This document shows positions 1 to 6,131 of a stretch of DNA of 6,381 nt, in pieces. The position numbers and the translations under genes were made by a program. Source of the DNA: Planctomycetaceae bacterium. GTDB lineage: Bacteria; Planctomycetota; Planctomycetia; Planctomycetales; Planctomycetaceae. Position 1 is the stretch's first letter. Each line of letters opens with the position of its first letter. The notes under the pieces are model-generated. The model was given only the letters and a program-made list of their open reading frames with translations, was not told the DNA's origin and made no database searches. The stretch is from NCBI GenBank assembly GCA_020426425.1, contig JAGQQB010000212.1, forward strand, positions 1-6,381, given 5' to 3'.

Positions 1-1
1 A

Positions 2-946
2 CGCGATGGCACGTTGACCGACGATGGCCTCGCCGCGCAGGTGGACCGTATGCTGGCCGACGAAAAGGTCACTCGCTTCATCGATGACTTCCCGCGACAG
101 TGGCTGCAGCTGCATCGGCTCGGCATGTTTCCGCCAGACAACACACTGTATCCCGACTACGACGTCTGGCTCGAAGCGAGCATGCAGCAGGAGGCGGTCC
201 GCTACTTCCGTGAGGTCTTTGACAACAACCTGTCGATCGATCAGTTCCTTGCTTCGGACTGGACGATGGCCAATCCTCGGTTGTGCGAGTTTTACGGATT
301 GCCAGAACCAGCGAAGTCCGGCTTTCACAAAGTCTCGCTGCAACCGGAGGATCATCGTGGTGGACTGCTGACGATGGGCGCCGTACTCGGTCTCACGTCC
401 GATGGAACGCGGCATCGTCCGGTCCACCGTGGCGTCTGGGTGAGTGAGGCGATCTTTGGGACCACGCCTCCGCCTCCTCCGGCGAATGTCGATCCCATCG
501 AACCGAACCCGCCCATGAGTCCCAAGGCGACCATTCGCCAGAAACTCGAAGCCCATGCCCATAACGCAAGTTGTGCCGCGTGCCATCGCGGGATCGATCC
601 GCTCGGGTTCGCATTCGATCAATATGACGCCATCGGTCAGTGGCGAACGCGCGAGCGGGTAGAGTCCGGAACCGGTGAAGACCCACTCGTCGACCCCAGT
701 GGCGTCTTCCCTGATGGACGGTCATACGCCGATGCAGAACAATTCAAGCGGTTACTCCTCGATGATCGCGACCGCTTCTTGCACGCGTTTGTCGAACATC
801 TGTGTACCTACGGCTTGCGACGGGTGTTGACGGTGGACGATCGTGAAGCAGTCCAGGCGATCGTCGAACAGTCACGACAACAGGAGTACCGACTCAAGGA
901 CATTGTCCGGGCGGTCGCTCTGTCCGATCTGTTCCGTCGGCGATAA
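2..946 (+). CDS. DUF1592/DUF1588/DUF1585 cytochrome-type protein, C-terminal part (5' truncated)
   Basis: This is the C-terminal 314 residues of a large planctomycete protein. The frame stays open to the left edge, so the real start lies outside the window; a TTG at 14 is only an internal leucine. Counting from the first complete codon, residues 1 to about 115 match the end of DUF1592 (FPRQWLQLHRLG, then NPRLCEFYGLP). Residues about 118-215 match DUF1588: RGGLLTMGAVLGLTSDG, the proline run before NVDPIEP, and a c-type heme site CAACH at C191, C194 and H195 followed by RGIDPLGFAFDQYDAIGQWR. Residues about 245-314 match DUF1585 and end in ALSDLFRRR. Full-length family members usually carry further N-terminal domains, often another cytochrome c domain, and a signal peptide. 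From the family, the protein should be exported and bind covalent heme. Its electron partner and substrate are unknown. Such genes commonly sit next to a DUF1552 gene, as here. Family assignment is firm; function is not. Confidence 0.93.
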   Translation, partial: RDGTLTDDGLAAQVDRMLADEKVTRFIDDFPRQWLQLHRLGMFPPDNTLYPDYDVWLEASMQQEAVRYFREVFDNNLSIDQFLASDWTMANPRLCEFYGLPEPAKSGFHKVSLQPEDHRGGLLTMGAVLGLTSDGTRHRPVHRGVWVSEAIFGTTPPPPPANVDPIEPNPPMSPKATIRQKLEAHAHNASCAACHRGIDPLGFAFDQYDAIGQWRTRERVESGTGEDPLVDPSGVFPDGRSYADAEQFKRLLLDDRDRFLHAFVEHLCTYGLRRVLTVDDREAVQAIVEQSRQQEYRLKDIVRAVALSDLFRRR

Positions 947-983
947 ATCGTTGATACTCCCGCAGACCCCATTTCACAACTTT

Positions 984-1060
984 TGGTAACCCGACGCGTC
1001 AGCGAGGGATTTCATGAATCGCCATGACGTACCATCCCTCGCTAACGCTTCGGGTTACCA
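984..1060. repeat. REP-like palindrome, 27-bp inverted repeat with 23-nt loop
   Basis: The left arm at 984-1010 (beginning TGGTAACCCG, ending GCGAGGGAT) pairs with the right arm at 1034-1060 (beginning ATCCCTCGCT, ending CGGGTTACCA). 25 of 27 positions are complementary. The two mismatches are C995 opposite T1049 and C1000 opposite A1044. The loop is 1011-1033. I recall the motif GGTAACCCGAAGCGTTAGCG as a dispersed intergenic repeat in planctomycetes; the right arm fits it exactly and the left arm has two substitutions. It lies between the heme-protein gene and the DUF1552 gene. It could act as an RNA hairpin that stabilises or attenuates the transcript. No T-run follows either arm, so it is not a typical intrinsic terminator. 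The inverted repeat is directly visible; its class and role are inferred. Confidence 0.88.
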
Positions 1061-1106
1061 GTGATCCAGAATTCTGCCCTACTGATTCCCAAACGAGAAC
1101 AATCCA

Positions 1107-2450
1107 ATGATGAAGTCCTGGATGCTCAATCGCCGGCATGTGTTGCGGGGACTGGGGAGCGCGATCGCGTTACCGTTTCTGAATTGCATGCGTCTCGCCA
1201 GTGCTGCTGAGCCGCTGCCGGTTCGTCGCAGTGCGTTCATCTACATTCCCAACGGGGTCAACACGCTGGACTATCAAATCACGGCATCGGGGACGGACTA
1301 CGCGTTCTCGCGGTCACTTTCGCCACTGGAGAAGCATCGTGCGGTGATTACGCCGATTAGCGGTCTGCATCATCCTGGCGGCCTGGGTCACCACCACAAT
1401 TGCCAGAAGATCTGGCTCACTGGTGGCAAGTTGGGTCCGTCGGACCGCAACACAATCTCGGTCGATCAGAAAATGGCCGAGGTCACGTCAACCTATACTC
1501 GTTTCCACTCGTTGGAGATCGCCAACAAAGGAGATTCGCTTGCCTGGACAGCCGATGGCATTCGCCTGCCCGGCATGAGCCGCTGCAGCGAGATCTTCGC
1601 CCATCTATTCGAAGAACCGAAGGATGGAACTGCGGCTCAACGTCGATCGCTGCGGCGCAAAGGAAGCATTCTTGATGCGAATCTGGAAGAGATCCGCTCG
1701 ATCGAGCTAGACCTTGGGACAGAGGATAAAGGTCGGCTCAATCAATACTTCACCGCCGTACGCGAAACGGAGATCCGCACGCGACAGGCAGATGCCTGGC
1801 TGGACGTCCCGCGTCCCAAGATCGCCGACGCTGATCGGCAGAGGGGCAATCGCGATGTGCCTCAGACACAGGCAGGTGATTACTTCCGCACGGTCTACGA
1901 TCTCATGGTGCTCGCGTTTCAGACCGATGCGACCAGGGTGGTCACTTTCAGCAGTGGTCTCGAAGGCCAGGGTCTGGCGATTCCAGAACTTGGGATTTCA
2001 CAGTCGCGGCACGAACTCAGTCACCACAATGGCGACCCCGGCCACATGGAGAAGCTGACGCAAAGCGACACCTTCAGCGTAGAACAATTCAGCTACTTCC
2101 TGTCGCGACTGGCGGAAACGCCCGATGCCGATGGCCGTCCGCTGCTCGACACGACCATGTCGCTGTTCGGCAGCGGCATGGCATACGGTCACAGTCACGG
2201 GAATGCCAACCTGCCGCTCGTACTCGCTGGTGGGACAGGCTGCGGCCTGAAGCATGGTCGACATCTCGACCTGAACGAAGGACATTTCGATGGCTATCAC
2301 CTGGACGATCCTGGCCAACATTATCGCCTTTGCAGTCGACCGGCGAACGAGTCGGCCCACTTGAGCAATCTGCTGCTGACGATGGCGCAGAAAATGGGGG
2401 TCGAGACAGCCCAGTTTGGCGACAGCAATGGGGAACTGGATCTCGCATGA
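1107..2450 (+). CDS. DUF1552 family protein with Tat signal
   Basis: This 447-residue protein begins with two adjacent ATGs (1107 and 1110); either could be used, and no strong Shine-Dalgarno sequence is visible. Residues 8-33 form a twin-arginine signal: NRRHVLRG, a hydrophobic stretch (AIALPFL), then ASA before AEPLP. The mature protein should therefore be folded in the cytoplasm and exported by Tat. The body matches DUF1552: FIYIPNGVN near 45-52, a His-rich GLGHHHNCQKIWLTGG at about 92-107, ELSHHNGDPGHMEKL at 303-317, VEQFSYFLSRL at 325-335, LLDTTMSLFGSGMAYGHSH at 346-364, NLPLVLAGG at 368-376, KHGRHLDL at 382-389, and a C-terminal LLLTMAQKMGVET. The family is uncharacterised but resembles DUF1501 proteins, and its genes recur beside DUF1592 genes. 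The stretch of about 25 residues between HLDL and HLSNLL seems longer than usual. The stop codon overlaps the next gene's ATG. Family call is firm; activity unknown. Confidence 0.94.
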   Translation: MMKSWMLNRRHVLRGLGSAIALPFLNCMRLASAAEPLPVRRSAFIYIPNGVNTLDYQITASGTDYAFSRSLSPLEKHRAVITPISGLHHPGGLGHHHNCQKIWLTGGKLGPSDRNTISVDQKMAEVTSTYTRFHSLEIANKGDSLAWTADGIRLPGMSRCSEIFAHLFEEPKDGTAAQRRSLRRKGSILDANLEEIRSIELDLGTEDKGRLNQYFTAVRETEIRTRQADAWLDVPRPKIADADRQRGNRDVPQTQAGDYFRTVYDLMVLAFQTDATRVVTFSSGLEGQGLAIPELGISQSRHELSHHNGDPGHMEKLTQSDTFSVEQFSYFLSRLAETPDADGRPLLDTTMSLFGSGMAYGHSHGNANLPLVLAGGTGCGLKHGRHLDLNEGHFDGYHLDDPGQHYRLCSRPANESAHLSNLLLTMAQKMGVETAQFGDSNGELDLA

Positions 2451-3703
2451 CATCTCTGCTCTTCTCTCGTTCGACACCGATTCCTGAGTCGCACACTTGC
2501 ACTCGCTGCTGCTTGTGGATCGCGATGTTCTGGTGCGCATTCTCGACAATCGCGCCCAGTCCGGCGACTGCCGAAGACCCCTTCCGTCCGGAGCCAGGCA
2601 AGTTTCCGCCGCTGGAACAGTCCAAGGCGTATCGCGGGGAACTGGTGTTTGTTGACCACGTCAACCGGCGCGGCAGTTTGCGGTTGCATGTCGATGGACA
2701 CTATCAGGAAGGACGCCTGCATCACTTCGCCATGCTCCCGTACGGCGTCGTCCGGTACCACGGTGCACCAGCTGATCTGCGCGACATCCCCATCGGCACG
2801 ATCCTGTATGGCCGGTTCTATTTGCCACCTGATCCAACAACCTCATCCGTTCCAAATGTAAACGGCGGGCAGATCACTGCGCCGCCGGAAACGCATGCCA
2901 TCCTATTAGAAGATGGCCCCAGCCTCTGCCTGCGGGAAGGCAAGTCCTGGACACTGCAGGAAGCGAAACTCAGTGGTATCGAAGGGACACTCAACGCACA
3001 ACTGGAACGCAAAGACGAAGGCGATGGACTCGGTGGCAAGCATGAGTTAACGATCGATCGGTCCACTCGAATTTGGCGTGGACGCGAATCACTCGGCCTC
3101 GATGATCTCGTGGCCGAGAGGGTCTGGAACGCTCAGGTAGGAACGCCACTTAACAATCAAGCCGTCCAGATGGCCCTCGGTTGGCATCCGCGCTATCTGT
3201 ACCAGCAGTTTCATGTCGCGGACATCTGGCTCGACGAGGCGGCGCTGCAGGTGGCGATTGAACGACAACGTCAACGGCATATCCGCCACATCCGCACGCG
3301 CTGGATGCCGGCACAGGTCGATATGATCGAGTACGGCAAATTTGGACAGGCGACCATCAAGGCCACTCTGTACGGCGGCATGGACGCCTCATTGTATGCC
3401 GACTTCAAGCCAGGCATCGGGGGCAAGATGGCCGCAGCCGAAGAGACCCTCCGTACGTGGTGGCCGGATCATGACGGCATGGATGGCCGGATTGTTGGCG
3501 TGGAACAGATCTCCGAGGACCCGCCGCTGGGCAGCAGCGGCATTCAGGTAACCTTCGAGGTCCCGCTGATCCTGGAGGGCTTCCGCCCCGGTCGCATCGT
3601 CCGCATTCGCCCGCAGAACTGGCCCAACGTGAAACCGCCGGTGGAGGAACGTGTCCGGGGGTTCGAAGACCGCTGGCCCAGTCCGGACATCTTCGGCGAT
3701 TGA
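2447..3703 (+). CDS. exported protein of unknown function, coupled to the DUF1552 gene
   Basis: This 418-residue protein starts at an ATG sharing ATGA with the DUF1552 stop codon, so translation is probably coupled. An in-frame upstream TTG at 2330 is less likely because it would overlap the DUF1552 gene by 121 bases. Residues 1-42 look like a Sec signal peptide with a long n-region: hydrophobic CCLWIAMFWCAFSTIAP, then an AxA-type site (ATA before EDPFRP). Two beta-rich segments follow, about 62-127 (GELVFVDHVNRRGSLRL to GTILYGRFYLP) and 177-232 (GIEGTLNAQL to RVWNAQVG). The second has TIDRSTRIWRG and SLGLDDLVAERVW, which recall the small barrel of DUF5666; this is weak resemblance only. The last part (about 287-394) holds WMPAQVDMIEYGKFG, TLYGGMDASLYADFK, PPLGSSGIQ and GFRPGRIVRIRPQNWP. 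I do not recognise the family. Being coupled to a DUF1552 gene and also exported, it probably works with that protein outside the cytoplasm. It is real coding sequence, with a signal peptide and consistent composition. Confidence 0.85.
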   Translation: MTSLLFSRSTPIPESHTCTRCCLWIAMFWCAFSTIAPSPATAEDPFRPEPGKFPPLEQSKAYRGELVFVDHVNRRGSLRLHVDGHYQEGRLHHFAMLPYGVVRYHGAPADLRDIPIGTILYGRFYLPPDPTTSSVPNVNGGQITAPPETHAILLEDGPSLCLREGKSWTLQEAKLSGIEGTLNAQLERKDEGDGLGGKHELTIDRSTRIWRGRESLGLDDLVAERVWNAQVGTPLNNQAVQMALGWHPRYLYQQFHVADIWLDEAALQVAIERQRQRHIRHIRTRWMPAQVDMIEYGKFGQATIKATLYGGMDASLYADFKPGIGGKMAAAEETLRTWWPDHDGMDGRIVGVEQISEDPPLGSSGIQVTFEVPLILEGFRPGRIVRIRPQNWPNVKPPVEERVRGFEDRWPSPDIFGD

Positions 3704-3727
3704 CCACGGTCCAGTCCCAGATAAGAT
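3700..3727 (+). promoter_or_regulatory. possible sigma70-type promoter for the downstream acyltransferase-like gene
   Basis: TTGACC at 3700-3705 and TAAGAT at 3722-3727 are separated by 16 bases, giving five and four matches to the -35 and -10 consensus. The -35 box overlaps the stop codon of the exported-protein gene. Transcription would begin near 3734 and leave a leader of roughly 215 bases before the ATG at 3950. Chance matches of this quality are common and planctomycete promoters are poorly defined, so this is only a candidate. Confidence 0.22.
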
Positions 3728-3949
3728 GTGTATGGTTATTGGCTGAAGGTGATCGGCAAACTCCACGCCATCCACATCCTCTGTGACCAACGGGTTGGGC
3801 GAGGCTTGAGTGGAATCGGGTTTTCCTCAGAAGTTGCGGAAAAACTGTCGATAACAGGGAGGATCACCTGCACGTTAGGACAGGAGATTCATTCACATTG
3901 TCAAGCGCGGTCGGCCAGGCACCGCAACCTGCCTCAAGGCCAGATCATA
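3704..3949. other. 246-bp intergenic region, no gene recognised
   Basis: The gap separates the exported-protein gene from the next plus-strand gene. The frame of the downstream gene stays open back to a GTG at 3728, but the 74 residues this would add show no recognisable domain and no good ribosome-binding site, so I treat the stretch as leader. An AGGAG at 3882-3886 has no in-frame start codon at a suitable distance. I see no strong hairpin, tRNA or riboswitch signature. The break in tight spacing suggests a new transcription unit begins here. Confidence 0.5.
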
Positions 3950-5494
3950 ATGCAGCCGCACGCTGAGTCCCCTCCCTCAGTCCGCCAAGAACAAACTGCG
4001 AGAACCCATCGGCAATTCTGCGATCGGTTCCAAGCCGCACTCCTGGAAATGCCGATGTTTGCGCGGTCGCGCTGGGAACGACTCGTGGCCCAAATCGTCC
4101 CCCTGCTCACAGGTTGGACCGCATCTGCCGCAGAATCTGCCGAATCGACGGTGGTCGACCGCCTCACGCTCTGGGAACGGTTTCTGGTCCATCGACCGCG
4201 TGAGCAGCGACAAATGACGTTTTCCGTGGCTCTGCGTAATCGAAGCGTCATTCCGCGCACCTATGCTCCACTGGCGCTCTCAACCATCCTCACGCAGATT
4301 GTCGCCTGTCGTGGACAGTGGGAGAATCAACCCCTCGATGTCGAAGTCGGCTGTTGTCGTCGCCCAGTGCTGCTGGATCCCCGAGATCAGGTGCGCACTC
4401 AAATTGGCGTCGCCGTGATCGACGACCAAGGCTGCACCCGGTACTGCAAGATTGATCCGGCTGCTCTGACCAGGCTCTCCGACTCCGATCAGATCTTGTC
4501 ACTCCAGGCCCGACTGGCCCGCGCGACACAGGAGCCACACCGAGTATCTATTGTGGTCGATGAACGTCCGCAACTGGCAGAGTGCTTCAACGGCACCTAC
4601 GCGGAGTTCCCCGGCGCCTGGCTGCGTGTCGCGCCCGATGCTGTCACCGGCGGTCTGCTGATGACGGCTGATCATCTGGTGCTCGATGGTGCCCTGTTTC
4701 AGGATCTGCTGCTGCGGACCGCTGTCCACTGCTGCACTACCGGCGCGGCGGCACCGTTCACCGTACCACACTCGCCCGGCGTCCCCGTCAGACATAGTCG
4801 ACACATCAGCTTCCCGCGCACTCAGACACTCTGCGCCACATTGCGACAGGTGATCAGTTCCCTGGAGCTGCAGGGCATGCGGCTCAGCCAGGGACACGAG
4901 AACATCCTGCTGGCAACCATCCCCACGCAAAGCGGTAACGAGCCATCCCTCTATGCACACCATCGCCGACGCATTCTGCCGCTGCTGCTGAACCTGCAGA
5001 ATCTCGACTGTTGCGATGACATGCGGCAGCGCATTGCTCAACTGAACGAGCGCGGGACACATTCACTCAGCGCGGTGCTCTGGGAGAGATTGTACAGTGG
5101 CCAGCTTCCGGACTGGGTGATTCACTACTTTGAGAAGCTCGCTCTTCGCATTCCGCTGCAACGCACAGCGCGGTATTTGTCCGGCTCGGCATTGCTGAGC
5201 TGCCTCCCGCCCGCCTCAGTTCCGGGCCTTTGTGCCAGCGAGATTTCGCACCTGGCCGCCCACACCATGACCCCACCCGCCGGTGGGCCGACCATTACCA
5301 TGATGCAAGTGCCCGATCGCCAGTCGGCCCAGCCCCATGTCTACTTGACTGTCACCGGCAGCGGTCGCTGGAACCATCCCGGTCGCCTGGAAAGGTTGCA
5401 GCAGTCCATCGCTGAGCAGCTGTCCCTGGAACCAACCGGGCACATCCTCCCGCCGCCTGTCCAGTCCCCAACTCGCATCAAGCAGCCCGCATAG
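3950..5494 (+). CDS. two-lobed HxxxDG acyltransferase-like protein (E2 / condensation-type fold)
   Basis: This 514-residue protein begins at the first in-frame ATG, with a weak AAGG at 3936-3939 ten bases upstream. It has no signal peptide or membrane segment and should be cytoplasmic. The best motif is DHLVLDG at 241-247 within GGLLMTADHLVLDGALFQDLL. It matches the catalytic HxxxDG (H242, D246, G247) of chloramphenicol acetyltransferase, 2-oxoacid dehydrogenase E2 and condensation domains, where the histidine activates the acyl acceptor. Upstream, TQIGVAVIDDQG (150-161) and SLQARLARA (184-192) resemble E2 catalytic-domain strands. No lipoyl or peripheral-subunit-binding domain is present. 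A second part (about 290-492) has NILLATIP, RRRILPLLLNLQNL, SGSALLSCLPP and a final helix ERLQQSIAEQL. This order suits the second lobe of condensation or wax-synthase-like enzymes. The predicted role is acyl transfer to an unknown acceptor; a non-catalytic relative is possible. Residues 1-85 are unassigned. The downstream genes are convergent, so they give no operon clue. Confidence 0.8.
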   Translation: MQPHAESPPSVRQEQTARTHRQFCDRFQAALLEMPMFARSRWERLVAQIVPLLTGWTASAAESAESTVVDRLTLWERFLVHRPREQRQMTFSVALRNRSVIPRTYAPLALSTILTQIVACRGQWENQPLDVEVGCCRRPVLLDPRDQVRTQIGVAVIDDQGCTRYCKIDPAALTRLSDSDQILSLQARLARATQEPHRVSIVVDERPQLAECFNGTYAEFPGAWLRVAPDAVTGGLLMTADHLVLDGALFQDLLLRTAVHCCTTGAAAPFTVPHSPGVPVRHSRHISFPRTQTLCATLRQVISSLELQGMRLSQGHENILLATIPTQSGNEPSLYAHHRRRILPLLLNLQNLDCCDDMRQRIAQLNERGTHSLSAVLWERLYSGQLPDWVIHYFEKLALRIPLQRTARYLSGSALLSCLPPASVPGLCASEISHLAAHTMTPPAGGPTITMMQVPDRQSAQPHVYLTVTGSGRWNHPGRLERLQQSIAEQLSLEPTGHILPPPVQSPTRIKQPA

Positions 5495-5562
5495 ACGAGG
5501 ATATTCTTGGCAGATTGTGAAGTTGTTGCGTTCATCTTGAGGAAGTTTGTTGTGGGAGGTTG

Positions 5563-6117
5563 CTACCCACCGGGAGGTTCTTCCCCATCGGACTCTTGCC
5601 AATCAATCACATTTCTTTGTTCGTCAGAGAGACCAAGGACATCGGCTTGTTCACGAGTTAGTTTCACTCCCTGCATTCCTGCATCTGTGAAGTCACAGGA
5701 ATTGAAGGTGGACACGCGAAGGTCGGCGTTCTTGAGGTTCGTTCTGACAAACTTGACACCGTTGTAGAGGGAAGCTCGCAGATCGCTTCCAGATAGATCG
5801 GCGTCCTCAAAACTGACTTTATTGAAGTCGTTCCAACATAAACTGGATTCCGATAGGTCGGTATTCTTGAACGAAAGTGGCCCAATCTCTGATCTACCAA
5901 AAAACGCCCGTGGGAGTGTGAGGTTCTCCAAATCACCTTCTCCAACAAAGGTGCGGAAGAAAGAGACTCCAAGCGGTTCTTCATCGTCGCTTTGGGGAAG
6001 GTGATCGGGCATAGGTGGAATTGTTCCTTCCACTCCTGCATCCGGGTATCCGAGTTGTTGCAGCAAGCGACACGACTCTTCATAAGAGAGGCGGCTGGCT
6101 CGTTCGTCAGAACTCAT
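5563..6117 (-). CDS. pentapeptide-repeat protein
   Basis: This 184-residue protein starts at the ATG whose complement is 6115-6117, placed eight bases after an AAGAGG ribosome-binding site. The same frame is open further upstream, but that stretch is covered by the yjbQ-like gene. After a 60-residue N-terminal region with an acidic linker (PQSDDEEP), residues 61-155 read as 19 consecutive pentapeptides, for example TDLSE, ADLSG, SDLRA, TNLKN, ADLRV and CDFTD. The central residues are L, F, I, Y or M. This predicts a right-handed four-sided beta-helix of nearly five turns. A short C-terminal tail, REQADVLGLSDEQRNVIDW, ends in acidic residues and PPGG. No signal peptide is seen, so it is probably cytoplasmic. 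Some pentapeptide proteins (Qnr, MfpA) bind DNA gyrase as DNA mimics, but most have no known role and nothing here assigns one. Base composition is markedly lower in G+C than in all neighbours. Fold is confident; function unknown. Confidence 0.92.
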   Translation of the reverse strand: MSSDERASRLSYEESCRLLQQLGYPDAGVEGTIPPMPDHLPQSDDEEPLGVSFFRTFVGEGDLENLTLPRAFFGRSEIGPLSFKNTDLSESSLCWNDFNKVSFEDADLSGSDLRASLYNGVKFVRTNLKNADLRVSTFNSCDFTDAGMQGVKLTREQADVLGLSDEQRNVIDWQESDGEEPPGG

Positions 6118-6125
6118 GTCTTTTA

Positions 6126-6131
6126 CCTCTT
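6126..6131 (-). promoter_or_regulatory. ribosome-binding site of the pentapeptide-repeat gene
   Basis: On the minus strand the sequence reads TAA, then AGAGG, then eight bases, then ATG. The AAGAGG Shine-Dalgarno sequence begins with the last A of the upstream gene's stop codon. It fixes the start of the pentapeptide protein at 6117 and suggests that ribosomes ending on the upstream gene could reinitiate here. Confidence 0.7.

Noticed and set aside
466..484. Proline-rich run as a sign of an unusual linker
   Set aside because: A run of prolines before the NVxP segment is usual in DUF1588 proteins.
2330..2446. Upstream TTG extension of the exported protein
   Set aside because: It would overlap the DUF1552 gene by 121 bases and bury the signal peptide 39 residues inside the protein. 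The ATG at 2447 gives a standard 4-base overlap and an N-terminal signal.
1998..2664. Long minus-strand open frames opposite the DUF1552 and exported-protein genes
   Set aside because: They are low-complexity Arg/Ser/Cys-rich translations with no recognisable domain, lying antisense to genes with clear family motifs or a signal peptide.
3728..3949. GTG start extending the acyltransferase-like protein by 74 residues
   Set aside because: The added sequence shows no domain-like pattern and no good ribosome site. The ATG at 3950 is preferred, though not proven.
4499..5062. 187-codon minus-strand open frame inside the acyltransferase-like gene
   Set aside because: It is a shadow of the plus-strand gene. 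The plus frame has the HxxxDG motif and hydrophobic-core patterns, while the minus frame shows no family features.
5552..5570. GTGGG / CCCAC hairpin across the end of the pentapeptide gene as a terminator
   Set aside because: The stem is only five base pairs, spans the stop codon, and has no T-run on either strand.
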